This document shows positions 17,344-23,884 of a DNA stretch of 23,884 nt, piece after piece. Location: assembly GCA_002693605.1 (NCBI GenBank), contig NZQO01000081.1:1-23884 (forward strand), in the 5' to 3' direction. Position 1 is the first letter of the stretch. Each line of letters begins with the position of its first letter. The notes beneath the pieces were generated by a model. That model made no database searches. It saw only the letters and a program-made list of their open reading frames with translations, and was not told where the DNA came from. The stretch is from Flavobacteriaceae bacterium (lineage in GTDB: Bacteria > Bacteroidota > Bacteroidia > Flavobacteriales > Flavobacteriaceae). The translations under genes and the position numbers were made by a program.

Positions 17344-19017
17344 TTAGTAAATGTTATTTTCCTTCGCGCGGAGGGAGGCCCTGCCGCCCTTTTCGATAAG
17401 CAGTAAGCCATCATCAATTAGGTGTGCCACCTTGGGGCGCTTGGCCTTCAAATCGATCAAATGTTGGCTTACCTTTTCGCTAAAAGGAGTTCCATCCTTG
17501 GCTATTATTTCGAATATTTCCAACGGTAACAACCAATCGTTCGGGTAATTTGTGGCCGCCGCATCAAAGATTGGGGTGAGAATTTCCTCTTTCTTGCCGT
17601 CCTGATTGGATCTTAAATCCCGCACCTGTTGATACATCCCATGCAGTGCCAAATCACGAGCGCTAACCTTGGCTTTAGTCGTGGCAGTCGCACTGGGTTG
17701 GTGCAGGGCGTGGGTAAAGCTGAGGTAGTCTGCCGCCCCGGCGAAGGCCGAGACGATATCCTTGCCAACGGCCATGTCGAAATCGCCCATCTCGGGCGTA
17801 AACAGCACTTCGTCCTTGTAGCGCACGGTGCAGTTTGTAAACTGAATGAGCATGAGCTCGCCCCGAAGATTTCGCATTCCGGTAACGTTGAGCCCCTTTA
17901 CGGTAATGCCGCTTTCAAATTCGAATTCAATGGGTTTGCCATCGTAAAAATTATATGCTTGCAAATCGCGCGGACCCATATTCTCGATGGCAAGGTTTAT
18001 GCCCTTCAACTTGCCTAGGGGAGAGCGAAAGCCATTGGCGTGGCGACTCACGCCGTGACCAATCACTTCCTTTTCTCGGTAGGCGAGGGCGGTTTCGCCC
18101 TCCGTTTCGAAATAGACCACCTCGTTGTCCTCATTTTGGATCATGCGTGAAAAGGTTCCGCTAATCTGCAGTCCGGTGCTAATCTCAATGGAGCCCATTT
18201 GCTTCGACTCAATGAGTTTTTTCAATCCGCGCCAGCCACCTTTCCGGACGGCCATGGTATTCGCGAATTCTTCCAAGACTTCTTGGAGGTAGGCGAAATC
18301 GGGCGTTACGTACAGCTGGGGCTGCGGTTTGGTAATGTCGAAATCCTGGTATGCCGCATCGATGGAGTAGGGGATTTTCTTCACTTCTTCCTTCATGCAC
18401 CAGGTACTCTCGCCTATGGAAGAGAGCAGGCCGGCGCCGTATATCTTGGGATTTTCCACGGTGCCTACCAAACCGTATTCTACGGTCCACCAATGCAAGT
18501 TGCGGATTAATGAAATTTCGGAGGGCTCCACTTTTTTCTGCTGTAGGGTCTCGACACGTTCCTCGGCAGAACGTATTAAGTCCTCCGAAACGCCTTCAGC
18601 TTCCTTTAAGATGGAAAGTTCGCGAACCGCTTCGTACATATCGATGTCGTGGGCACTGCTAATGGCCTTGGCACCTACCTCGCCAAATCGGCGCAAGTAC
18701 TCTGCGTAATCTGGGCTTGCAATAATTGGTGCGTGCCCGGCACCCTCGTGAATAATGTCTGGTGCGGGGGTGTATTCGATATTTTCCAGTTGGCGAATGT
18801 CGCTCGCAATAACAAGAACCTTATAGGCCTGGAACTCCATAAAGGCATTGGGCGGAATAAACCCGTCTACAGCTACGGCAGCCCATCCAATTTCCTTTAA
18901 GATCCGGTTCATGCCGTACATAGAAGGAATGTCATCGATGGATATCCCGGTTTTCTGAAGCCCCTCGACATAACTCTCGTGCGCCACCTGCGAGAGGTAA
19001 TCGACGTTCTTGCGCAT
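17344..19017 (-). CDS. aromatic amino acid (phenylalanine) 4-hydroxylase, N-terminus interrupted by a stop codon
   Basis: A pterin- and iron-dependent hydroxylase expected to convert phenylalanine to tyrosine. In numbering of the full 598-codon frame from ATG 19140, the iron ligands are His131 and His136 in PDIIHEGAGHAP and Glu221 in TVEYGLVG, all present. The catalytic part ends near residue 300. About 290 more residues follow, a long C-terminal module of unknown role that I recall in Bacteroidetes homologues. Codon 30 (19051-19053) is TAA, so the intact frame visible now begins at GTG 19020 or, more likely, ATG 19017 (MRKNVDYLSQVAHESY), 11-12 codons after the stop. Reinitiation there would give an enzyme lacking about 41 residues but keeping the catalytic core. 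The gene is divergent from the TetR/paa cluster and followed by a rhodanese gene. Confidence 0.85.
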   Translation of the reverse strand: MRKNVDYLSQVAHESYVEGLQKTGISIDDIPSMYGMNRILKEIGWAAVAVDGFIPPNAFMEFQAYKVLVIASDIRQLENIEYTPAPDIIHEGAGHAPIIASPDYAEYLRRFGEVGAKAISSAHDIDMYEAVRELSILKEAEGVSEDLIRSAEERVETLQQKKVEPSEISLIRNLHWWTVEYGLVGTVENPKIYGAGLLSSIGESTWCMKEEVKKIPYSIDAAYQDFDITKPQPQLYVTPDFAYLQEVLEEFANTMAVRKGGWRGLKKLIESKQMGSIEISTGLQISGTFSRMIQNEDNEVVYFETEGETALAYREKEVIGHGVSRHANGFRSPLGKLKGINLAIENMGPRDLQAYNFYDGKPIEFEFESGITVKGLNVTGMRNLRGELMLIQFTNCTVRYKDEVLFTPEMGDFDMAVGKDIVSAFAGAADYLSFTHALHQPSATATTKAKVSARDLALHGMYQQVRDLRSNQDGKKEEILTPIFDAAATNYPNDWLLPLEIFEIIAKDGTPFSEKVSQHLIDLKAKRPKVAHLIDDGLLLIEKGGRASLRAKENNIY

Positions 19018-19140
19018 CACGTAGCGCCAAACAGCCTGGTTTATGGGGGTTTACTGCTCATATTCCTGTGGTTTAATATATTGCTTTAGGTGCGGTGGCA
19101 GCCGGTCTATTAGCTCGTTCGTTTCTATAGTATCTTTCAT
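19018..19140 (-). pseudogene. 5' part of the hydroxylase gene cut off by an in-frame TAA
   Basis: From ATG 19140 the minus strand reads MKDTIETNELIDRLPPHLKQ, then YIKPQEYEQ, then TAA at 19051-19053, then TPINQAVWRYV leading straight into MRKNVDYLS with no frame change. As I recall the family, this whole stretch is normal N-terminal sequence, with a Tyr at the stop position. A single base change (TAC or TAT to TAA) explains it. It is either a real nonsense mutation or a read/assembly error. Confidence 0.8.
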
Positions 19141-19146
19141 TACCCT

Positions 19147-19180
19147 CAAAATTAAAAACTAATTCGCTTTTAATACCCAA
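19147..19180 (-). promoter_or_regulatory. likely promoter of the hydroxylase gene
   Basis: On the minus strand, TTG (19180-19178, within TTTTTGGG), a 23-nt spacer and TAATTTTG (19154-19147) match the Bacteroidetes consensus; the spacer is at its upper limit. The box ends 6 bp before the ATG at 19140, so transcription would start at or next to the start codon. Confidence 0.55.
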
Positions 19181-19209
19181 AAATCGAGACTAATTGGAAG
19201 ATTTTTGGG
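19176..19209. repeat. perfect 10-bp inverted repeat in the hydroxylase-TetR divergent region
   Basis: CCCAAAAATC (19176-19185) and GATTTTTGGG (19200-19209) are exact reverse complements with a 14-bp spacer. Each arm contains a TTTTTG that can serve as the -33 element of one of the two outward-facing promoters. A regulator site is possible. Confidence 0.6.
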
Positions 19210-19234
19210 AACGGCGCGACACCGTATAATTTCG
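19205..19234 (+). promoter_or_regulatory. likely promoter of the TetR gene
   Basis: TTG at 19205-19207, a 19-nt spacer and TAATTTCG at 19227-19234, one mismatch to TAnnTTTG. It ends 14 bp before the ATG at 19249, giving a short leader. Confidence 0.5.
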
Positions 19235-19248
19235 TAAATTGCACAGGT

Positions 19249-19824
19249 ATGAAAATGGCAACCCGAAAGGAGGAAATTATGGAAGTCTCTGCCCGGCTTT
19301 TCAAGGAAAAGGGCTACAACGCGGTTTCCATGAGAGATATAGCGAAAGCCATGGGAATGAAGGCCGCGAGCCTCTACAATCACATCTCTGGAAAGCAAGA
19401 ATTGCTCTCTACCCTTATCTTGCAAGTAGCACGGGCGTTTACGCAGGGCATGGATGCCGTGATGGCCGATGCCATTTCACCAGTCTCAAAAATCGAGAAG
19501 ATCATTGAACTGCACATCGAAATTACCATTAACCATTCGGAAGGCCTGGCAGCGCTAAACAATGATTGGATGCACCTGGAGAATGATGACCTAGCCGACT
19601 TTCTGGGCATGCGTGAACGGTATGAGTCCAATTTCCGAAGCATTATAAAGGACGGTATCGATTGCGGCGAGATTAGTCCGCGGCATCCAGAGGTCATCCT
19701 GTTTTCCATTCTTTCAACCCTAAGGACGTTATACGTTTGGTACCAAAAACGGGGAAAGCTCGATGCCAACGTGCTGAAGAAGGATATGGTGGCCATTTTC
19801 CTGCAGGGTATCGTGGCAAAATGA
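19249..19824 (+). CDS. TetR/AcrR family regulator, probable repressor of the paa operon
   Basis: A 191-residue TetR-family protein. Residues 5-52 form the DNA-binding domain: EEIMEVSARLFKEKGYNAVS, then MRDIAKAMGMKAASLYNHISGKQEL with the recognition helix near 38-46. The remainder is the helical ligand-binding and dimerisation part. An alternative start at Met3 (19255) is possible. It lies immediately upstream of paaE on the same strand, and a perfect 18-bp palindrome overlaps the paaE promoter, so repression of the paa genes relieved by an aromatic CoA-thioester (phenylacetyl-CoA in known PaaR systems) is a reasonable inference. No copy of that palindrome is seen at its own promoter, so autoregulation through the same site is not indicated. 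Confidence 0.85.
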   Translation: MKMATRKEEIMEVSARLFKEKGYNAVSMRDIAKAMGMKAASLYNHISGKQELLSTLILQVARAFTQGMDAVMADAISPVSKIEKIIELHIEITINHSEGLAALNNDWMHLENDDLADFLGMRERYESNFRSIIKDGIDCGEISPRHPEVILFSILSTLRTLYVWYQKRGKLDANVLKKDMVAIFLQGIVAK

Positions 19825-19828
19825 ACCC

Positions 19829-19859
19829 TTGCACAACTAACTAACAATTGTTAGTTTTG
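19829..19859 (+). promoter_or_regulatory. paa operon promoter
   Basis: TTG at 19829-19831, a 20-nt spacer and TAGTTTTG at 19852-19859, a full match to TTG-N20-TAnnTTTG. It begins 4 bp after the TetR stop and gives a leader of roughly 20 nt before the paaE GTG. Confidence 0.75.
19839..19856. promoter_or_regulatory. probable TetR operator (18-bp perfect palindrome)
   Basis: AACTAACAATTGTTAGTT is identical on both strands. It covers the promoter spacer and the first five bases of the -7 box of the paa promoter, where bound protein would block RNA polymerase. The length and symmetry suit a TetR dimer, and the TetR gene is adjacent. Confidence 0.7.
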
Positions 19860-19883
19860 TGTTTCTAATACGACAAATATACT

Positions 19884-20957
19884 GTGGCAGCATTCCATAA
19901 AATAAAAGTGAAGGACGTTTACAAGGAAACCGACGACTGTTCGGTCATTGCGTTCGAGATACCCGATACGCTATCGGAACGTTTTAAGTTTCGGCAAGGA
20001 CAGCACCTTACGCTGAAAAAGGATATTGACGGGCAGGATACACGCCGCTCTTACAGTCTTTTTTCCAGTCCCGTGGACCACGAATGGAAAGTGGCCGTAA
20101 AACAAATACCGGGCGGGAAATTTTCGACCTATGTCAACGAGACACTACAATCTGGCGATACGCTGGAAATTATGGAGCCCAGCGGCATGTTTGGGGTAGA
20201 TGTGCAACCCGATAGCGCCAAGAATTACCTGTTTTTCGCTGCTGGCAGTGGCATTACGCCCATTTTATCTATGATACGCACCCATTTGGCGCTGGAGCCA
20301 AATGCCACTTGCAAGCTGTTCTATGTGAATAAGACGGCAAAATCTATTATCTTTAAGGAAGAGTTGGAACAACTTCGCAATCGGTACTTCGGAAGGCTGG
20401 AAATCTATTATTTCCTCACCCGCGAGCGACGCGACATAGAACTGCTCAACGGGCGTTTCGATGCAGAGAAGATGGATATCTTGACGAACACCTTCATCGA
20501 TATACCCGATACCAGTGAGGTGTTCTTGTGCGGCCCCGAAGAGATGGTACGGTTTGTGTCTGGATACCTTGAAAAGGCAGGACTCCCAAAAGAATTGATC
20601 CATTTCGAACTATTCGTCACGGGCCTTTCGGAAGAAGACAAGCAACGGGCCGAACGCCTGGCGAAACAGAACGTGGAGGGAGTTGACCTAACCATCGTCG
20701 ATGGTGGGAAGGAATTCAACTTTACCATGACAAAGGAATTCGATAACATCCTCGACGCGGCCCTAAGTGCGGGTGCCGATTTGCCCTTCGCCTGCAAGGG
20801 AGGCGTGTGCAGCACCTGCAAGTGCAAGATTTTGGAGGGTGAGGTGGAAATGAAGATAAATTATGCGCTCGAGGAGCACGAGGTGGCCCAAAACTACGTG
20901 CTGAGCTGCCAGGCAGTACCCCTGAGCGAAAAGGTAAAAGTAGATTTTGACGTTTAA
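19884..20957 (+). CDS. paaE: 1,2-phenylacetyl-CoA epoxidase reductase subunit PaaE
   Basis: Passes electrons from NADPH through FAD and a 2Fe-2S centre to the PaaA di-iron site. The 357-residue protein has the expected order: an FAD domain with RRSYSLFSSP (54-63), an NAD(P)H domain with AAGSGITPILSM (119-130) and FLCGPEEMV (214-222), and a C-terminal plant-type ferredoxin domain with Cys304, Cys309, Cys312 and Cys342. The start is GTG at 19884: the frame has a stop at 19866-19868 and no ATG between, so GTG is the only usual start that keeps the conserved N terminus. It is the first gene of the operon, under the promoter and palindrome at 19829-19859. In proteobacterial paaABCDE this gene is last. 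Confidence 0.94.
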   Translation: MAAFHKIKVKDVYKETDDCSVIAFEIPDTLSERFKFRQGQHLTLKKDIDGQDTRRSYSLFSSPVDHEWKVAVKQIPGGKFSTYVNETLQSGDTLEIMEPSGMFGVDVQPDSAKNYLFFAAGSGITPILSMIRTHLALEPNATCKLFYVNKTAKSIIFKEELEQLRNRYFGRLEIYYFLTRERRDIELLNGRFDAEKMDILTNTFIDIPDTSEVFLCGPEEMVRFVSGYLEKAGLPKELIHFELFVTGLSEEDKQRAERLAKQNVEGVDLTIVDGGKEFNFTMTKEFDNILDAALSAGADLPFACKGGVCSTCKCKILEGEVEMKINYALEEHEVAQNYVLSCQAVPLSEKVKVDFDV

Positions 20958-20993
20958 TGGACCGGGATGGCCCGGTGTTTAAAACAAGTTGAT

Positions 20994-21950
20994 ATGAAAG
21001 AGAAAGAGGTTAAGAATTTAGAGGAAATATTCGAAGCGCGCATTGCGCGCGACGAGAAAATTGAGCCGAAGGACTGGATGCCGGAAAAATACCGGCAAAC
21101 ACACATCCGGCAGATTTCGCAGCATGCCCATTCTGAAATTGTGGGAATGCTGCCGGAGGGAAACTGGATTACCCGGGCACCTTCCTTGCGGCGCAAGGCA
21201 GCTTTACTGGCCAAGGTGCAGGATGAGGCAGGCCATGGGCTCTATCTGTATTCGGCTTGTGAGACCTTGGGGATTTCTCGGGATGAGCTGTACGAGCAAC
21301 TGCATAGTGGCAAGGCGAAATATTCGTCAATTTTCAATTATCCCACCGTTACCTGGGCAGATATGGGCGCCATTGGCTGGTTGGTAGATGGGGCGGCCAT
21401 TATCAATCAGGTTCCGTTATGCAATACGTCGTTTGGTCCCTATGCACGTGCCATGGTGCGCGTTTGCAAGGAAGAAAGTTTCCACCAACGCCAAGGGTAC
21501 GAGATTATGCTCACCCTCTGCAACGGAACCGAAGAACAGAAGGAAATGGCACAGGACGCCCTTAACCGCTGGTGGTGGCCAAGCCTGATGATGTTGGGTC
21601 CCACCGATGCCGAAAGTGTGCATACCGAACAATCCATGAAATGGAAACTAAAACGAAAAACCAACGATGAACTGCGCCAACAGTTTATTGACCAAACCGT
21701 TCCACAGGCGGATATATTGGGGCTTTCCATTCCCGATCCCGATTTGAAATGGAACGAGGAAACCGGTCACTACGATTTTGGCGAGATTGACTGGGATGAG
21801 TTCTGGCAGGTTGTAAAAGGTCACGGTCCCTGCAACAAAGAACGCCTCCAGGCGCGAGTGGATGCTTGGGAAAATGGCGAGTGGGTGCGCGATGCGGCCG
21901 TTGCCTATGCCGAGAAACAAGAAAAGAAAACGATAAAGGAGGCTGTATGA
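20994..21950 (+). CDS. paaA: 1,2-phenylacetyl-CoA epoxidase catalytic subunit PaaA
   Basis: Catalytic di-iron oxygenase that forms the ring 1,2-epoxide of phenylacetyl-CoA. The 318-residue product has the iron-ligand motifs of the family: Glu48 (HSEIVG), Glu78 and His81 (QDEAGHG), and Glu160/Glu161 and His164 (KEESFHQ). The sequence [11 protein letters not shown] is also typical. The frame is open from ATG 20967, but the nine extra residues (MARCLKQVD) are unlike the family and overlap the short gap after paaE, so ATG 20994 ([11 protein letters not shown]) is preferred. It lies 36 bp after paaE and 51 bp before paaB. All catalytic residues look intact. Confidence 0.95.
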   Translation: MKEKEVKNLEEIFEARIARDEKIEPKDWMPEKYRQTHIRQISQHAHSEIVGMLPEGNWITRAPSLRRKAALLAKVQDEAGHGLYLYSACETLGISRDELYEQLHSGKAKYSSIFNYPTVTWADMGAIGWLVDGAAIINQVPLCNTSFGPYARAMVRVCKEESFHQRQGYEIMLTLCNGTEEQKEMAQDALNRWWWPSLMMLGPTDAESVHTEQSMKWKLKRKTNDELRQQFIDQTVPQADILGLSIPDPDLKWNEETGHYDFGEIDWDEFWQVVKGHGPCNKERLQARVDAWENGEWVRDAAVAYAEKQEKKTIKEAV

Positions 21951-22001
21951 TCTTGCAAGCTATGCATGGAGAAAACAGCGTTACCCTTAAAATGAAAAGT
22001 T

Positions 22002-22289
22002 ATGAGTAAAAAAAATTGGCCTCTCTGGGAAGTATTCGTCAGGAGCAAGAACGGGTTAGAACACCGGCATTTTGGTAGTCTTCACGCGGCAGATGCCGAA
22101 ATGGCCCTCGAAAATGCGCGCGATGTGTACACTCGTCGCAACGAGGGTGTAAGTATTTGGGTGGTAGAGAGCAAGCATATAACCGCGAGTAACCCTTCTG
22201 ACAATGGCGAACTTTTTGAGCCCGCCCAAGACAAGGTTTATCGCCACCCCACTTTCTATGAGTTACCCAATGAGGTAAAACACATGTAA
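22002..22289 (+). CDS. paaB: 1,2-phenylacetyl-CoA epoxidase subunit PaaB
   Basis: A 95-residue small subunit of the epoxidase complex. WPLWEVFVRSKNGLEHRHFG, then SLHAADAEMALENARDVYTR and VSIWVV are diagnostic of PaaB. In studied systems it bridges PaaA-PaaC pairs and is needed for activity. It has full family length and lies between paaA and paaC. The 72-bp gap to paaC has no obvious signal beyond a weak imperfect hairpin. Confidence 0.95.
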   Translation: MSKKNWPLWEVFVRSKNGLEHRHFGSLHAADAEMALENARDVYTRRNEGVSIWVVESKHITASNPSDNGELFEPAQDKVYRHPTFYELPNEVKHM

Positions 22290-22361
22290 TAGCCGCGAAG
22301 ACGGCGAGGGCGTCTCGGTCAATTACATGCCCGATGGCTTGCCCGCAAAGAAGTATGCAAA

Positions 22362-23117
22362 ATGAAAAACGAAAATTTATACAGGTATATTCTCGGTATT
22401 GCAGATAGCAGCCTGATTCTTGGGCAGCGCCTAGGAGAACTGTGCGGCCACGGCCCAAGCCTGGAAACCGATATAGCGCTTACCAATATCTCACTCGATT
22501 TAATAGGCCAGACAAGGAGCTATTATCAATACGCCGCAAAACTCATTGGCGACGGAAAATCGGAAGATGATATTGCCTTCCTGCGTATTGAGCGCGAGTA
22601 CCTGAACGTACTTTTGGTAGAGCAGCCCAACACCCATTTCGGCTATGTGATGGCGCGTCAATTTCTTTTCGACGTATACCACCTTATGCTGCTTTCCGAA
22701 CTAAAAAACAGTAGCGATGAGACCCTTGCGGCAATCGCGGCCAAGGGAATTAAGGAGGTGAGCTACCACAAGCGCTTTTCGGGCGATTGGATAAAGCGTC
22801 TGGGCGATGGAACCCAAGAGAGCCACGACAAGATGCAAGACGCCATTAACGATTTGTGGAGGTATACCGATGAGCTATTTACCATGACCGAGGCAGATGC
22901 CGAGATGTCACGCAATAATAGTGGGGTTGACGTAACCCGATTCAAGGAAGCGTATTATGAGGAAGTCTCCCGCCTATTGCGCGAAGCGACCCTCGAGGTG
23001 CCGGAACGGAAGTACTTCCAATACGGTGGAAAAAAGGGCGTGCACACCGAGCACATGGGGTATCTGCTGGCCGATTTGCAGTATATGCAACGCGCCTATC
23101 CCAATATGAAGTGGTAG
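22362..23117 (+). CDS. paaC: 1,2-phenylacetyl-CoA epoxidase structural subunit PaaC
   Basis: A 251-residue ferritin-like subunit that pairs with PaaA but does not itself do catalysis in known complexes. Typical stretches are LGQRLGELCGHGPSLETDIA, ALTNISLDLIGQ, EVSYHKRFSGDWIKRLGDGT and GVHTEHMGYLLADLQYMQR. Length is normal and the gene is complete. It is followed by paaD after 31 bp, within the same transcript. Confidence 0.95.
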   Translation: MKNENLYRYILGIADSSLILGQRLGELCGHGPSLETDIALTNISLDLIGQTRSYYQYAAKLIGDGKSEDDIAFLRIEREYLNVLLVEQPNTHFGYVMARQFLFDVYHLMLLSELKNSSDETLAAIAAKGIKEVSYHKRFSGDWIKRLGDGTQESHDKMQDAINDLWRYTDELFTMTEADAEMSRNNSGVDVTRFKEAYYEEVSRLLREATLEVPERKYFQYGGKKGVHTEHMGYLLADLQYMQRAYPNMKW

Positions 23118-23148
23118 TTAGCCGAACGCAGAGTTTGAAGAAAGAAAT

Positions 23149-23649
23149 ATGATTGAAACCGAAGCGAAAATACAATCACATTTAATTCCGATTCTGGAAA
23201 CAGTCTCCGATCCGGAAATCCCGGTGTTATCTGTATTGGACCTGGGTGTAATTCGCGAAGCTTCCGAGGAAAACGGCCACGTTACCATTAAACTAACGCC
23301 TACCTATTCGGGCTGTCCGGCTATGGATGTCATTGGCGACGACCTTAGGGCGGCCTTCCAAAAGGAGGATATGACGGCCCAGATAGAACTGATCCTCGCG
23401 CCGGCCTGGTCTACCGATTGGATTTCCGAAGAAGGAAAACGCAAGATGGAAGCCTACGGCATAGCAGCGCCGCTGGGCGAAACGGCCGATAAGGCTGCGC
23501 TGTTGGGCAACCAGAAAATCGTTAAGTGCACCAATTGCGGAAGCACCAACACACATTTGGTAAGTCAATTTGGATCTACGGCCTGCAAGGCGCTTTTTAA
23601 ATGCGATGATTGCCAGGAGCCGTTCGACTATTTTAAATGTTTGAAATAA
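23149..23649 (+). CDS. paaD: PaaD, DUF59/MIP18-type Fe-S maturation protein of the epoxidase
   Basis: A 166-residue protein needed for making an active epoxidase, probably by Fe-S or iron-centre assembly. Residues 10-85 are a DUF59/MIP18 domain (SDPEIPVLSVLDLGVIREA and TPTYSGCPAMDVI, with Cys56). Residues 125-166 form a zinc-ribbon-like end with Cys127/Cys130 (KCTNCGS), Cys146, Cys152/Cys155 (KCDDC) and Cys164. The C-terminal cysteine cluster is as in complete PaaD proteins. It is the last subunit gene before a terminator-like hairpin. Confidence 0.93.
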   Translation: MIETEAKIQSHLIPILETVSDPEIPVLSVLDLGVIREASEENGHVTIKLTPTYSGCPAMDVIGDDLRAAFQKEDMTAQIELILAPAWSTDWISEEGKRKMEAYGIAAPLGETADKAALLGNQKIVKCTNCGSTNTHLVSQFGSTACKALFKCDDCQEPFDYFKCLK

Positions 23650-23661
23650 ATTAAAACTGCT

Positions 23662-23687
23662 ACCCATAGCCTGGGCTATGGGTTTTT
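23662..23687 (+). terminator. terminator-like hairpin between paaD and the hydratase gene
   Basis: ACCCATAGC (23662-23670) pairs perfectly with GCTATGGGT (23675-23683) around CTGG, and the T tract is TTTTT. It ends 2 bp before the ATG of the next gene, with no clear promoter between, so it may be a leaky internal terminator that lowers downstream expression. Confidence 0.75.
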
Positions 23688-23689
23688 AT

Positions 23690-23884
23690 ATGGAAAAATC
23701 GATACAGACAAGAATAGCTAATAACATTGCCACGATTACCCTGAACAGGCCCGAAGTGTTCAACAGCTTTAACCGTGAGATGGCACTTTTGCTTCAAGAC
23801 GAGCTGGACCGTGCCGCGGACAACCAAGACGTACGGGCCATCGTGCTCACGGCTAACGGCAAGGCGTTTTGCGCGGGGCAGGAC
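23690..23884 (+). CDS. enoyl-CoA hydratase/isomerase, paaG-like (3' truncated by window end)
   Basis: Sixty-five codons from ATG 23690 are open to the end of the window. The start MEKSIQTRIANNIATITLNR, then PEVFNSFNREMALLLQDELD and AIVLTANGKAFCAGQD, is the N-terminal crotonase fold, with AxGKAFCAGQD forming part of the oxyanion/CoA site. In this position it is probably PaaG (isomerase forming oxepin-CoA) or PaaF (hydratase) of the phenylacetate pathway. AGQD suits PaaG, but the decisive catalytic region lies beyond the window. Confidence 0.85.
   Translation, partial: MEKSIQTRIANNIATITLNRPEVFNSFNREMALLLQDELDRAADNQDVRAIVLTANGKAFCAGQD

Noticed and set aside
17334..17417. 28-residue N-terminal extension of the rhodanese
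   Set aside because: It overlaps the 3' end of the hydroxylase gene and has no rhodanese similarity; ATG 17333 gives the normal single-domain length.
22303..22316. Hairpin between paaB and paaC as an internal terminator
   Set aside because: The stem (AGACG/CGTCT) is only about five pairs and has no following T tract.
1..23884. CRISPR arrays, insertion sequences, tRNA or rRNA genes, defence or phage modules
   Set aside because: I looked for tandem spaced repeats, transposase-like frames, terminal inverted repeats and RNA-gene hallmarks and saw none; the genes are of core and metabolic type.

Overview
The window reads as a chromosomal segment of a marine-type Flavobacteriaceae bacterium (Bacteroidota), judged by eye at a little under half G+C. 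Pointers to this group are DUF5686, GLPGLI-family, DUF4230 and carboxypeptidase-regulatory-domain/TonB-like outer-membrane proteins, a long Bacteroidetes-style aromatic amino acid hydroxylase, and promoters of the Bacteroidetes type (TTG, then 17-23 nt, then TAnnTTTG). I saw no tRNA, rRNA, CRISPR array, insertion sequence or phage gene. No gene-free stretch exceeds about 250 bases. This is mostly ordinary core and metabolic sequence, and I found no clear new defence or mobile system.

Left part (1-8733, all plus strand): the 3' end of a DUF5686 beta-barrel gene, a GreA/GreB-type elongation factor, a small Cys/His-rich protein of unknown role, soluble inorganic pyrophosphatase (ppa) with its own terminator, membrane ion-pumping pyrophosphatase (hppA) with a terminator, an MgtC/SapB-DUF4010 membrane protein, and an App1-type phosphatase.

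Middle part (8736-17024): on the minus strand, polyphosphate kinase (ppk1), a deoxynucleoside kinase and a secreted propeller-like protein. Then, on the plus strand, a GLPGLI protein followed by a large TonB-receptor-like outer-membrane protein, and a DUF4230 protein. Genes for both pyrophosphatases, polyphosphate kinase and a lipid phosphatase lie within about 8 kb, a loose phosphate-metabolism neighbourhood.

Right part (17025-23884): aromatic amino acid catabolism. On the minus strand lie an aromatic amino acid (phenylalanine) hydroxylase and a rhodanese. Divergent from them are a TetR regulator and the phenylacetyl-CoA epoxidase operon paaE-A-B-C-D, running into the start of an enoyl-CoA hydratase (paaG-like) cut by the window end. 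The regulatory DNA is the most informative part. A perfect 18-bp palindrome sits across the spacer and -7 box of a good promoter in front of paaE. A terminator-like hairpin lies between paaD and the hydratase start. A perfect 10-bp inverted repeat supplies the -33 elements of the divergent hydroxylase and TetR promoters. The hydroxylase gene carries an in-frame TAA at codon 30, with the protein-like frame continuing on both sides, so it is either a fresh nonsense allele or a sequence error.
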